Part shown: piece by piece, positions 10,193 through 19,044 of the stretch
Numbering within the stretch: position 1 is the stretch's first letter
Layout: each line of letters starts with the position of its first letter
NCBI GenBank assembly: GCA_004297725.1
Contig: SCUS01000113.1
Span: forward strand, 1 to 64,000
From: Myxococcaceae bacterium
Lineage (GTDB): Bacteria; Myxococcota_A; Polyangia; Polyangiales; Ga0077539
DNA length: 64,000 bases
Direction: 5' to 3'
Notes under the pieces: generated by a model
What the model saw: the letters and a program-made list of their open reading frames with translations, nothing else
Databases searched by the model: none
What the model was told of the DNA's origin: nothing
Made by a program: the position numbers and the translations under genes

Positions 10193-12280
10193 ATGAGATC
10201 CACCGCCCGCCTCGCTCCGCTCGCCCTCGCGACCCTCTCCGCGCTCGGCGCCTGCACCGAGACCGCAGCCGATGCCCCGCGCGACGCCGCGGTGGTCACC
10301 GACGCCCCCGCCCACGACGTCGGCGACCTGGGCTCGCTGATCGTCGACAGCGGGCCGCTGCCCGACGACGACGCCGGCGCCGCGGCCACGCTCCCGGAGG
10401 GCGACTGCGACCCCATCGACCCGAGCCTGTGCGCCCTCCCGTGGCCCTCGAACCTCTACCTCCGCCGCGACGCCTCGCGCCGCACGGGCTACTCGCTCAC
10501 CTTCGGCGCCACCTCGCTCCCCGCCAACGGCAGCCGCGACCCCATCGACCCGAGAGGCCTCCTGCGCTTCGACGGCTACGGCCTCGGGTCGCCCATCATG
10601 ACCAGCTTCCCCGGGCTCGACCTCGCCGCCATGGCCACCGAGGAGCACATGGACCGCTCCCTGGCCGCCGACGCCGCGGCGCTGCTCTACGAGGTGCGCG
10701 GCAATACCCTCCAGCGTATTCCGTACTTCGTCGAGCTCGACTCGCAGGAGCGGGAGGTCGCGCGAAAGATCCTGTTTCTCCGGCCCGCGGTGATCCTGAA
10801 GGAGAACACCCGCTACGTGGTGGCCTTCCGCAACCTGCGCACCACCGCGGGCGCGGCCATCGCCCCGTCGCCGGCCTTCGCCCGGCTGCGCGACCGGATG
10901 ACCACGGGCGACGCGGCCCTCGCGCCCCGGCAGGCGCGCTTCGACGAGGTGTTCACGCTGCTGGAGGGCGCGGGGGTCGCGCGCTCGTCGCTCACGCTCG
11001 CGTGGGACTTCCACACGGCCAGCTCGGAGAGCCTCCACGGGCGGCTGCTCGCGATGCGCGACGACGCGCTGACGAGGGTGGGGCCCTCGGGCCCGCGGCT
11101 CACGGTGGACAACGTGACCAGCTTCCTGCCGATGCGCGACGGCAGCGGCCGCCCCTACGACGAGAACATCGCGCTGGAGATCTCCGGCACCTTCGAGGTG
11201 CCCCACTACCTCCGCCCCCGCCGCCTCGGGAGCCTCCAGGGCTGGGAGATGAACTACGACCCGAGCGGCCGCCCGGTGGCCAACGGGACGCGCCAGCCGC
11301 GCTTCTGGATCCGCATTCCCCACTCGGCGCTACGAGGCGAAGCCCACGGCCTGGTGATGTACGGCCACGGGCTGCTCGGGTCGGCCGAGGAGGTGCGCGC
11401 CGGGTACAACGGCCGCATCGCCAACGCGAACAACCTCATCTTCTTCGCGTCCAACCTCACCGGCATGTCCGAGGAGGACCTCTCCGGGGTCTTCGCCTCG
11501 CTGCGCGACGTCTCGTACTTCACCTCCGTGGGCGAGCGGCTGCACCAGGGCATGGTCGAGTGGGTGCTCCTCGCCCGCGCCGTCCGTGAGCAGCTCGGCG
11601 GCCTCACCGAGGTCGCCACCCGCAACATCCGGATCAACCCCGCCGAGCTCTACTACTCGGGCATCTCGCAGGGCGGCATCTTCGGCGGAACCTTCATGGC
11701 CGTCTCCCCGGACGTCACCCGCGGCCACCTCGGCGTGCCGGGCAACAACTACTTCACCCTGCTGCACCGCTCGCGAGACTTCACCGGCTACCTCGAGGGC
11801 CTGCGCCGCAACTACGCCAGCACCGCCGAGCAGGCCGTCGCCCTCGCGTTCGTGCAGCTGCTCTGGGACGGCACCGACCCGGTGAGCTACCTCCGGCACA
11901 TCCACGAGGAGCCCTTCCCCGGCAACGCTCCTCACGAGGTGCTCATCGCCCCGGCGAAGGGCGACTTCGAGGTGGCGGTGTTCACCAACGAGATCACCGC
12001 GCGCTCGGGCCTCGGCGTGGCGCTGATGCAGAACTACGACCGGGAGCGCACGCCCTTCGGCATCACCCAGGCCCCGTATCCGCGGCGAGGCTCCGGGGTC
12101 GTGCTCTACGACTTCGGCAACGCGTGGCCCGCGCCCGGCAACATCCCCCCCGCGGAGGTGGGCGCCAACCCCCACGGGCTCCCCCGCGCCAGGGAGTGGC
12201 ACCAGCGGCAGATGGTGACCTTCTTCCGCACCGGCGAGATCGTCGACACCTGCGGCGGCGACGGATGCCGACCCGATTGA
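10193..12280 (+). CDS. Alpha/beta-hydrolase-fold lipoprotein
   Basis: Predicted 695-aa secreted lipoprotein: the signal peptide ends at a lipobox Cys21 (LSALGAC), followed by an Asp/Ala-rich linker. The C-terminal half shows an alpha/beta-hydrolase nucleophile elbow, YYSGISQGGIFG, with Ser492 in a G-x-S-x-G context, preceded by LVMYGHGLLG, the usual oxyanion-hole strand. The N-terminal half (PWPSNLYLRRD, RYVVAFRNL) resembles large uncharacterised myxobacterial hydrolases. The substrate is not known; esterase or lipase-like activity is the inference. It is the first gene after a 111-bp divergent intergenic region. Confidence 0.8.
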   Translation: MRSTARLAPLALATLSALGACTETAADAPRDAAVVTDAPAHDVGDLGSLIVDSGPLPDDDAGAAATLPEGDCDPIDPSLCALPWPSNLYLRRDASRRTGYSLTFGATSLPANGSRDPIDPRGLLRFDGYGLGSPIMTSFPGLDLAAMATEEHMDRSLAADAAALLYEVRGNTLQRIPYFVELDSQEREVARKILFLRPAVILKENTRYVVAFRNLRTTAGAAIAPSPAFARLRDRMTTGDAALAPRQARFDEVFTLLEGAGVARSSLTLAWDFHTASSESLHGRLLAMRDDALTRVGPSGPRLTVDNVTSFLPMRDGSGRPYDENIALEISGTFEVPHYLRPRRLGSLQGWEMNYDPSGRPVANGTRQPRFWIRIPHSALRGEAHGLVMYGHGLLGSAEEVRAGYNGRIANANNLIFFASNLTGMSEEDLSGVFASLRDVSYFTSVGERLHQGMVEWVLLARAVREQLGGLTEVATRNIRINPAELYYSGISQGGIFGGTFMAVSPDVTRGHLGVPGNNYFTLLHRSRDFTGYLEGLRRNYASTAEQAVALAFVQLLWDGTDPVSYLRHIHEEPFPGNAPHEVLIAPAKGDFEVAVFTNEITARSGLGVALMQNYDRERTPFGITQAPYPRRGSGVVLYDFGNAWPAPGNIPPAEVGANPHGLPRAREWHQRQMVTFFRTGEIVDTCGGDGCRPD

Positions 12281-12330
12281 GACTCTGATAGAACGCCCCC
12301 CCTACGCCCCTCGAAGGAAGCATTCCTCCA

Positions 12331-12993
12331 ATGGCCCTCGAGATCCTGAAGTGCCCCAACTGCGGAGCGCGCGCTCCGGCCTCCTTCGCCGGTGCCGTCG
12401 CCGCGTGTGAGTTCTGCGGCGCCGTGCTGTCGGGCCTCGCGATGAAGCCCGCGGCGCCTGCACCCGCGCCCGCGCCCGCGCCCGCGCCCGTTGCGACGCC
12501 GTCCCCTTCGCCTGCGCCGTTCGCTCAGGAGGCCCGCGCCGAGGCGCCCCGCACCGCCGCCCCGCCGAGCGCCGCGCGCTTCACCGAGGCCGAGCTCGTC
12601 GCCCTCGCTCGCCGCCGGCTGGGATCACACGACTCGCTCTACTTCCACGGCAGCATTCCCCGCGGCAAGCTCAAGGCCGCCCACGAGACCCACGGCGACT
12701 CGATCGGGCGCGTGCTGGTGCAGTACGACGACACCCTCTTCGGCGGGGCCGACGACGGCTTCGTGCTCACCGCCGCCGCGCTCCACTGGAAGAACCTCAC
12801 GGAGAGTCCGCGGATGCTTCTCTGGGAGGACATCGACCCCTCCTCCGTGGGCTCGAACGACGAGGGCGTGACGCTGAGCCACCAGAGAATCGATGTGGTG
12901 CTCGAAGAGGGAAAGCCAATGCTCGCTGGGATCGCGCGTCTCATCTCCGACCTCGCCGCCTGGGCGCGCGGACACGGCCCTCCCAACGACTGA
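12331..12993 (+). CDS. Zinc-ribbon protein with conserved C-terminal domain
   Basis: This 220-aa protein begins with a zinc ribbon: Cys8 and Cys11 (CPNC) pair with Cys26 and Cys29 (CEFC). A Pro/Ala linker of about 60 residues follows. The C-terminal domain includes IPRGKLKAAHETHG, DDTLFGGADDGFVLT and HWKNL, a combination I have seen in uncharacterised bacterial proteins where it precedes or follows membrane or TerB-like modules. There is no signal peptide, so it is likely cytosolic. A GATAGAAC stretch at about 12288 could be part of its promoter. Function unknown. Confidence 0.75.
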   Translation: MALEILKCPNCGARAPASFAGAVAACEFCGAVLSGLAMKPAAPAPAPAPAPAPVATPSPSPAPFAQEARAEAPRTAAPPSAARFTEAELVALARRRLGSHDSLYFHGSIPRGKLKAAHETHGDSIGRVLVQYDDTLFGGADDGFVLTAAALHWKNLTESPRMLLWEDIDPSSVGSNDEGVTLSHQRIDVVLEEGKPMLAGIARLISDLAAWARGHGPPND

Positions 12994-13027
12994 TCACCCT
13001 TCACCAACTCCGATGGGGACCCACAGC

Positions 13028-13516
13028 ATGACGACGCGGATCACCGGTTTGGCCATTGCCCTCCTGCTCACGGCGGGCGCCTGCAAGCGCCGCGAGGAGG
13101 CGACCGCGCCGACGCCCACGGTCGTGCCGACGGTGGTGCCTCCCGCGGCGCCCGACGTCCCGATGCAGCCCGTGACGTCGGTCGACGCGGGGCCCACGCA
13201 GCCCGGCCCCAACGCGATGGCCCAGCCCGGGACGCTCGCCCCCGGCGCCGCCCCGCCCACCGGCGCCCCGCCCGCCCCGCCCACCGCGCCCGTCGCAGCG
13301 CCCGACGCCGCAGCGCCCGTCGCCGCAGCGCCCGCAGCGCCCGCGGCGCCCACGGCGCCCACGACCGCGAGGCCGGGCACCAACACCAACCGCCCCACGG
13401 AGATCCGCATCCCGGGCGTGACCAACCAGCCCCCCATCAACATCGACCAGCACAACGGGCAGACCCGGGTGAACGTCGGCGGGGTGCAGATCCTGATCCC
13501 CGGGGCGAACCAGTAG
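13028..13516 (+). CDS. Pro/Ala-rich lipoprotein
   Basis: Small secreted lipoprotein (162 aa): MTTRITGLAIALLLTAGAC gives a lipobox Cys19, then a low-complexity Pro/Ala/Thr region, and a short more ordered C-terminus (INIDQHNGQTRVNVGGVQI). I chose ATG 13028 because it places the signal peptide at the N-terminus; ATG 13013 (adding five residues) is also possible, while longer in-frame starts overlap the upstream gene. No functional domain is recognised. It ends just before a strong hairpin terminator. Confidence 0.7.
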   Translation: MTTRITGLAIALLLTAGACKRREEATAPTPTVVPTVVPPAAPDVPMQPVTSVDAGPTQPGPNAMAQPGTLAPGAAPPTGAPPAPPTAPVAAPDAAAPVAAAPAAPAAPTAPTTARPGTNTNRPTEIRIPGVTNQPPINIDQHNGQTRVNVGGVQILIPGANQ

Positions 13517-13536
13517 CGGCGAAGGTCTCCGCGGCG

Positions 13537-13594
13537 CGTAAGGGGCACCCTTCTCAAGGTCTCATGGGACACCTTGAGAAGGGTGCCCCTTACG
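13537..13594. terminator. Perfect 24-bp inverted repeat, bidirectional terminator
   Basis: Arms at 13537-13560 and 13571-13594 are perfect reverse complements of 24 bases around a 10-base loop. It sits between the convergent genes ending at 13516 and 13590, and its right arm contains the stop codon of the minus-strand gene. There is no U tract, as is common in high-GC genomes. Position and stability fit a bidirectional terminator. Confidence 0.8.
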
Positions 13595-14126
13595 GGTCCG
13601 GCGGGCGGAGCATCGGGCTGATGACGCCGTCGTAGGTGCGCGCGTCGGTGGTGCCGTGGCAGGTGTTGCACCCGACGCCCTCGCCGGTCGCGTAGGGGTC
13701 CTCGAGCCCGGTCCTGGGGTTGAGCCCTCGGGCGATGATCACCACCCGGCCCTGCGCGTCGAGGCGCAGCCGGAAGAACTCCCAGCCCACGTTGCCTCGG
13801 GCGTTGTAGCTCCCTCCGCGCTTCACCGAGGCGAAGATCTGCCACTCCGTCGGGGCGCCGCGCTCCCTCGTCCGGACGATGATGGTCCCGGTGTCGTAGA
13901 GGCGCGATCCCTCCCGGCGGGGGCGGTTGATGTACGCGTACTGCTGCGGACCCTCGAGGTGACCCCCCGAGGAGAAGCGCCCCAGGTGGGTGCGGGGCCA
14001 GCGCTGGAAGCCCTGGAAATCCGGGGTGAAGGCGATGAAGGCCTGCTCCCCGGCGTCGGCCCGGGGAGCGCGGGAGCCACGGCACGACGCCACCAGCAGC
14101 GCCGCGATCAGCGCCGCCCGCCGCAC
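13590..14126 (-). CDS. Cytochrome P460-like haem lipoprotein
   Basis: Predicted 178-aa lipoprotein (LLVASC, Cys15) with one c-type haem motif, Cys153-Asn-Thr-Cys156-His157, near the C-terminus. The segments YAYINRPRREGSRLYDTGTI and SYNARGNVGWEFFRL, followed by a late CxxCH, match the organisation of cytochrome P460 family proteins. Characterised members oxidise hydroxylamine or bind NO, and use an unusual Lys-haem crosslink. I cannot confirm the crosslinking Lys. The stop codon lies inside the hairpin at 13571-13594. The gene follows the phosphoesterase gene after one base, so the two form an operon. Confidence 0.75.
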   Translation of the reverse strand: MRRAALIAALLVASCRGSRAPRADAGEQAFIAFTPDFQGFQRWPRTHLGRFSSGGHLEGPQQYAYINRPRREGSRLYDTGTIIVRTRERGAPTEWQIFASVKRGGSYNARGNVGWEFFRLRLDAQGRVVIIARGLNPRTGLEDPYATGEGVGCNTCHGTTDARTYDGVISPMLRPPDP

Positions 14127-14127
14127 C

Positions 14128-15621
14128 TCAGAACGCGCCCGCCGAGGGGAACATCCGGGTGCAGCGCGCGCGCACCGCGGGCTCGATGGCCCCGGAGGGA
14201 GGCAGCGTCGGCGGGGTCATGAAGGGCGGACTGGCGAAGTCGAACATGTCCGTCGGGATGCTGGCGTTGGCGTCGCGGCGGGTGAGCGCGGGGAGGCCGA
14301 AGCGCGCCTCGATGAAGCGAAGGATGGAGGTGTGATCGAAGGTGCGGTGCGACACGAAATGCCGCCGCGCGTAGGGGGAGACGACCATGAAGGGCACCCG
14401 GACGCCGAGGCGATCGAAGCGCCCGGGGGCGGGCATGCCGTTGATGCGCGGGGTGAGCTCGTCGGGCTCGCAGGCGGGCGGAGGCGCCACGTGGTCGGCG
14501 AAGCCGCCGTGCTCGTCGTAGGTGATGAAGAGCGCGCTGCGCGCCCAGAGGGGCGAGGCCATGAGAGAGCGAACGATGCGCTCGACGTAGCGCTCGCCGT
14601 TCATGGGGATGCCCGGCGGGTGCTCGTCGACGCGCTCGCCGCCGTCGCCCACGTAGTTGGGCTCGACGATGGTCACCGCGGGGAGGGTCCCGGCGGCGAG
14701 GTCGCGGTGCAGGTCGTCGATGGTGCCGTAGTGCTCGCGCGTCGCCGCGCGGAGGATGCCGTAGTACGAGAAGAACCCGAGCATCCGGGGGCCGCCCGCG
14801 TAGTCCTTCCAGGTGATGCCCGCGTCGTCGAGGCGGCTGAAGAGGTGGCTCACCGGCGTGTTGCGGGTGTCCTGCGAGACCAGGGTGTTGTGCGCGAGGC
14901 CGAAGGAGGTGCCCGCCATCAGGTAGATGCGGTTGGGACCCGTCGGGCCGAGCAGCGAGCTGAAGTAGCGGTCGCCGATCGAGAAGGTGGTCGCGAGCGA
15001 GTAGTAGAAGGGCAGGTCGGTCTGGTCGAAGTAGGTGAGCGCCCGCTCGCCGTGGGGGTTGTTGGTCAGCACGAAGCCGTCCATGCGGCCGTCGTTGAAC
15101 TGGCGGTGCGTGGGGTTCCAGCCGTGGGCGACGTCCTCGATGCAGCGCTCGGTGTCGCGGTGGAAGCGCACCGGCATCCCGTCCGCCCCGGGGTTGGACC
15201 AGTCATCCGCGGCCACGTCGACGTCCGTCTGCCCCGCCGCCGGAAGGCCGCGGAAGTAGTGGTCGAAGGAGCGGTTCTCCTGCATCACCACGATGATGTG
15301 ATCGATCGGCATCTGGTCCCCGACGGGCACCTCGCGACCGAGGGTCTCCGCGGCCCAGGCGCCCGTCCGGAAGGTGCACGCCAGGCGCTGCGCCGCGCGG
15401 GCCTCGTCGGTCTCGGTGCGGGCCACGTCCGGGGGACGGAGGTAGTCCGGCGGTGGCGCGTCGACGGGCTCCTTCACCACGTCGACCAGGGCGTCGAAGA
15501 CCGGGGCGTCGACCACCGGCGAGCTGTCGACCGCAGCATCGGCAGGAGCCGCAGCAGGCTCCTCGGTACAGGCCATCAGGAGCGCCGGGATCACCAGGGC
15601 AAGGCTTCGCGAGGGCGACAT
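14128..15621 (-). CDS. Phosphoesterase / phospholipase C-like lipoprotein
   Basis: A 497-aa exported protein with lipobox LLMAC (Cys18). The domain opens with PIDHIIVVMQENRSFDHYF (about residues 105-123), the hallmark of the phosphoesterase family that includes non-haemolytic phospholipase C and acid phosphatase AcpA; ENRSFDHYF contributes metal ligands. Further signatures are SIGDRYFSSLLGPTGPNR and FITYDEHGGFADHV. It is expected to cleave phosphodiesters outside the cytoplasm. It starts 72 bp downstream of the imelysin gene and runs into the P460-like gene. Confidence 0.9.
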   Translation of the reverse strand: MSPSRSLALVIPALLMACTEEPAAAPADAAVDSSPVVDAPVFDALVDVVKEPVDAPPPDYLRPPDVARTETDEARAAQRLACTFRTGAWAAETLGREVPVGDQMPIDHIIVVMQENRSFDHYFRGLPAAGQTDVDVAADDWSNPGADGMPVRFHRDTERCIEDVAHGWNPTHRQFNDGRMDGFVLTNNPHGERALTYFDQTDLPFYYSLATTFSIGDRYFSSLLGPTGPNRIYLMAGTSFGLAHNTLVSQDTRNTPVSHLFSRLDDAGITWKDYAGGPRMLGFFSYYGILRAATREHYGTIDDLHRDLAAGTLPAVTIVEPNYVGDGGERVDEHPPGIPMNGERYVERIVRSLMASPLWARSALFITYDEHGGFADHVAPPPACEPDELTPRINGMPAPGRFDRLGVRVPFMVVSPYARRHFVSHRTFDHTSILRFIEARFGLPALTRRDANASIPTDMFDFASPPFMTPPTLPPSGAIEPAVRARCTRMFPSAGAF

Positions 15622-15693
15622 CGGAGGGCACCATAACAGAGCGCCCCGTGGCGGAGGCGTGACAGCCGCCGCGGCCGTGACGTCCGGCGGGGC

Positions 15694-16725
15694 TCAGCGC
15701 ACCTCGATGCCCAGGCGCTGCCCGGCGCGCACCATCATCGAGGCCAGCGACGCCTCCCGTTCGAGGTCGGACTCCCCGCCCAGCCAGGTGTAGAGCGCCC
15801 CATAGGGGGTGCTGCGCTGCGCCTCGGTGATGGCGTCCGGGTCCCACCCCACCGGGACCGCCGGGAGCGAGTCGCCCGGCAGCGCCGCGTACATCGCCTG
15901 GATGCGCGCCATCCGTCGGTCGATCTCCCCGGCCAGCGCCTCCCTCCCGGCCTCGCGAAACCACGGGCGGAAGCACCCCAGCAGCACCCGTCCGCCCTCG
16001 AGGTTGGCGCGCATGTCCGCCAGCGTGCGGTCGGCGTAGCGGGACTCCTCCTCGGCGGTGGCCGCGAGGTCGACCTTCTCGTGCTGCTCGCGCACCGAAG
16101 ACACCACGCCCCGCCAGGCCGCCGCGGGGTCGAGCGCCAGCGGACCGAAGGCCCGCCGCATCGCGGCCACGTCGTCGATCATCCGCTGCACCAGGGCGTC
16201 GCGAAAGCCCGCCGCTTGCCGCGCGTCCGAGGGATAGGCCGGGGCCGTGTAGACCGTCCCCTCCCGCAGCGAGGCCTCGAAGGCGAGCACCTCGGGCCGC
16301 ACCCGGTCGGCCCAGAGGATACGCTCGATGGCGTGCATCCCGGTGACCCCGCGGCCGTCGAAGGGGTCGCGGTCCGGGCCGTCCTCCGCGAAGCCCTCGT
16401 AGCGCGCGTCGATGGCGACGTCGGTCTCCGGGAAGAGCACCGTGACCGCGGCCTCGATGTGCTCGTAGGCGTCGCGCATCCTCCCCCACGAGGCGCGCAT
16501 CGAGCGCACCGCGGCGGGGTCGGAGGCCGCGCTCCAGCCGTCGGCGTCGGGCACAGGAGCAGCTCGCTGTAGCTCCCGGGTCGCCGCTTCGAGCGCGGCC
16601 ATCTCCGCCTCGACGTAGGCCTTCACCTCCAGGGTGACCCGCTGCGACTCGGGCAGACGCGCGCTCTCTCCGCCGCCGAGGGCGACCAGCCAGAGGGCGA
16701 TCCAGGCGTAGGCGAGGCGCTTCAT
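15694..16725 (-). CDS. Imelysin-family (peptidase M75-like) protein
   Basis: This 343-aa exported protein is a helical imelysin/EfeO-like protein. The family motif GxHxxE is visible as Gly129-Met-His131-Ala-Ile-Glu134 (GMHAIERILW). Imelysin proteins are periplasmic or surface metal-associated proteins, often iron-regulated, and recurrently neighbour di-haem oxidoreductases. The signal sequence (MKRLAYAWIALWLVALGG) has no lipobox Cys. The start overlaps the stop of the upstream di-haem gene by 4 bp. It is the last gene of the five-gene pqqD-pqqE-unknown-di-haem-imelysin unit. Confidence 0.85.
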   Translation of the reverse strand: MKRLAYAWIALWLVALGGGESARLPESQRVTLEVKAYVEAEMAALEAATRELQRAAPVPDADGWSAASDPAAVRSMRASWGRMRDAYEHIEAAVTVLFPETDVAIDARYEGFAEDGPDRDPFDGRGVTGMHAIERILWADRVRPEVLAFEASLREGTVYTAPAYPSDARQAAGFRDALVQRMIDDVAAMRRAFGPLALDPAAAWRGVVSSVREQHEKVDLAATAEEESRYADRTLADMRANLEGGRVLLGCFRPWFREAGREALAGEIDRRMARIQAMYAALPGDSLPAVPVGWDPDAITEAQRSTPYGALYTWLGGESDLEREASLASMMVRAGQRLGIEVR

Positions 16726-17903
16726 AGCCGCCGCACGAAGTCCACGAGCGCCGCCCGGTCGGCGGGGGACATCGCCTCGAAGGCCGCCGCCGCGCCAGCG
16801 CCTTCGCCCCCATGGAGACGGATCGCCTCCTCGATGGAGCGCGCCCTCCCGTCATGGAGGAAGCTGCGGAAGAACCGCATCCCCAGGAGCGGCGCCGTGC
16901 GCCACTCGCGCTCCGTGGCGAGGCCCTCTCCGACGATGCCGTCGGCCAGGGCGTCTCCCATGTCGTGGAGCAGCAGGTCGGAGTAGAGGGCCGCCTCGCG
17001 CCCGGCCATCGCCGCCACGGGGAAGTCCGCCCGCGTGGCCATCGAAGGAACATGGCAGCCCGAGCAGCCCGCCTGCTCGTAGCGCCGTCGCCCCTCCGCG
17101 CTGAGCCCCGAGCGCGCTGGGATCGCCAGCCGACGCACGTAACCCGCGGTCGCCCTCACCACCTCGTCGCCGAGGTCGACGCCGGGGCGCAGGTCGTCGG
17201 TGAGCCCGTCGGGGTTGGCCACCTCCGTGGGAACGCGAGGCGAGGTGAGCCCCATGTCCCCCTGGAAGGCCTCCGCGGAGAAGGTGTCGAGGTCGGCCAC
17301 GCGGGCCTTCACCCCGAAGCGCCCGATGCGCCCGTCGGCGAGGCGGTTGGCCCTGCCGCTCACCGCTCCCCCGGAGGCCGATTGACGCGCCTCCTCGGCG
17401 AGGATGGCCTCGTCGGAGACGGCCTCCATCCAGCCGCGGCCGAACACCGCGGGCCCCACGCGCCGCGACACCAGCAGCCGCTCCGGGGCCAGCACCGATG
17501 GGGGAATCACCCCCCGGGTGGCGCCCGCCGCACGCTGCGGTCGGGCGGTGGTCCCGAAGGGAAGCCGGTGGGCCAGGTCGGCCCTCGCGCTCACCCCGTC
17601 GTCCCCCACCAGGGTCATGCGGGTGACGCTCCCCGGCCCTCGTCCTCCGGCGCCGTGGCAGGCCCGACAGCTCGACTGGATGAACACCGGACCGAGGCCC
17701 TGCGAGGGGCGGTACACCCGCTCGAAGAGCCGGTCGCCCTCGTCGAAGAGGCGCTGGTCCTCCGCCGTCGCTCCCTCGATGGGCTGGTCCGACGGATCAT
17801 CCCGGACCACGGTGAGCCCCGCTCCCCCGCCGCGCTCCCCGCACGAGGCGGCGCCAAGCGCGACGGCCAGCGAGAGCAGCACCGGGGAGAGCCGCGCGCT
17901 CAC
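16722..17903 (-). CDS. Di-haem oxidoreductase (DUF1111/DHOR-like) lipoprotein
   Basis: Predicted 393-aa di-haem c-type cytochrome. The lipoprotein signal ends at Cys21. Haem motifs are Cys79-Arg-Ala-Cys82-His83 and Cys280-Ser-Gly-Cys283-His284. The segments VANPDGLTDDLRPGVDLGDE, LYSDLLLHDMG, EWRTAPLLGMRFFRSFLHDG are characteristic of the DHOR family, distantly akin to MauG and di-haem peroxidases. Such proteins commonly pair with imelysins, as here (4-bp overlap). The upstream gene ends 3 bp before its start. Electron-transfer partner and substrate are unknown. Confidence 0.88.
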   Translation of the reverse strand: MSARLSPVLLSLAVALGAASCGERGGGAGLTVVRDDPSDQPIEGATAEDQRLFDEGDRLFERVYRPSQGLGPVFIQSSCRACHGAGGRGPGSVTRMTLVGDDGVSARADLAHRLPFGTTARPQRAAGATRGVIPPSVLAPERLLVSRRVGPAVFGRGWMEAVSDEAILAEEARQSASGGAVSGRANRLADGRIGRFGVKARVADLDTFSAEAFQGDMGLTSPRVPTEVANPDGLTDDLRPGVDLGDEVVRATAGYVRRLAIPARSGLSAEGRRRYEQAGCSGCHVPSMATRADFPVAAMAGREAALYSDLLLHDMGDALADGIVGEGLATEREWRTAPLLGMRFFRSFLHDGRARSIEEAIRLHGGEGAGAAAAFEAMSPADRAALVDFVRRL

Positions 17904-17906
17904 GCC

Positions 17907-19037
17907 TCACCCCGCGTCGAGGGCCGCCCGGTAGCGGTTGACCATCCGCGCCTCGAAGCGCTCCCGGTCGACCCCCAGCGCCTCCCGCACCGCGCCCGTT
18001 CGCAGCGACGGCCGATCGCGCGCCGCCACCTCGTCGGCGTAGCGCTCCACGCCCCCCGGGGCCGCGCGGTGGAAGCCCGCGATGGCCCGCAGGAAGCCCT
18101 GCACCGTCGGCGCCGCGAGGTGGCTCTGGAGCAGCGCCGCGAGGGCCGCGCCCCGCCCTCCGAGCTCGCCGCCAGGGGCGTCGTCGTCGAGCGAGGGGTG
18201 CCTCGCCATGACCTCTCCCCACGCGTCGAAGAAGGGACCGATCCCCAGCAGCAGGTCGCGGTGCACCCTCAGCGAGCGCGCCGCGCGCATCCCCAGGAAG
18301 CGCGGGTTCTCCGCGGCCATGGTGCGCTTGTAGATGCGCCCCGCGAGCGCGAAGCGCGGGTCGCCTTCGGTCTCGTGGCCGAGCTTCGCGTAGCGCCTCC
18401 GCACCGAGAGCGCCGCCGGGGTCTTCACCGGCCAGGTCTCCACCACCCGGGAGAGGTCGCCCAGGTTGTGGGCGATGGTGGCCACCACCTCCATGGCGAT
18501 GAGCTCCCGTCCCTTCGCCCGCTGCACCGCCGCGAAGGCCTCGGCGTGGCGCTCCAGCGAGGCGTCGAGGAAGGCGGTCTGCGCGTCGGCGGTGGCGTCG
18601 TCGCCCAGGGCGAGCGCCCGCCCCAGCGCCCCGGCGCGCACGCCCAGCCACTCCCCGTCGTGGCCCGAGAGGGGCCCCACGCCGGGGACGGTCACCACGC
18701 GCGCGGAGACCTCCGACGGGTCCCACGCCGCGGTCTCTCCCAGCACCGCCGCGGCGACGCGCAGATCGGCGACGGTCTCGCAGCGCTGCCACGCATGAAA
18801 CCGGATGTGGCTGTCGAAGTCCGTCGGGACGAAGGTCGCCACGGTGGCGTGGTGCGCCGCCAGCAGCAGCCGCAGGTAGGCCCCGTCGCCGTCGTGCCCG
18901 TGGGGGATCTCCTCCGCCGACACCAGCGCCTTGCGCCACGAGTGCGCGGCGTCGTCGGTGGGCCCGGCGAGCGCCCACGCGGCGGTGTTTCGAACCTGCG
19001 ACGAGACCAGCGAGGGCTTTGCTCCACGAAACTTCAT
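17907..19037 (-). CDS. Uncharacterised protein in the pqqE/di-haem operon
   Basis: I do not recognise this 376-aa protein. It has no signal peptide or membrane segment, so it is probably cytosolic, and it looks largely alpha-helical. It is rich in histidines in its first 90 residues (IPHGHDGD, AAHHATVATF, DSHIRFHAW), which could bind a metal. It has one cysteine (QRCET) and no CxxCH. It is spaced 7 bp from pqqE upstream and 3 bp from the di-haem gene downstream, so it is part of that operon. It is not PqqB or PqqC by any motif I can see. Confidence 0.8.
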   Translation of the reverse strand: MKFRGAKPSLVSSQVRNTAAWALAGPTDDAAHSWRKALVSAEEIPHGHDGDGAYLRLLLAAHHATVATFVPTDFDSHIRFHAWQRCETVADLRVAAAVLGETAAWDPSEVSARVVTVPGVGPLSGHDGEWLGVRAGALGRALALGDDATADAQTAFLDASLERHAEAFAAVQRAKGRELIAMEVVATIAHNLGDLSRVVETWPVKTPAALSVRRRYAKLGHETEGDPRFALAGRIYKRTMAAENPRFLGMRAARSLRVHRDLLLGIGPFFDAWGEVMARHPSLDDDAPGGELGGRGAALAALLQSHLAAPTVQGFLRAIAGFHRAAPGGVERYADEVAARDRPSLRTGAVREALGVDRERFEARMVNRYRAALDAG

Positions 19038-19044
19038 GTGCGGC

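Noticed and set aside
10082..11323. N-terminal extension of the MYXO-CTERM protein over the opposite hydrolase gene
   Set aside because: A clear signal peptide starts at 10081, and the extension is antisense to a well-supported gene.
16000..16080. Glu-x3-Tyr (EESRY) in the imelysin protein as a PqqA-like core
   Set aside because: It lies in the middle of a large folded exported protein, not in a short precursor peptide.
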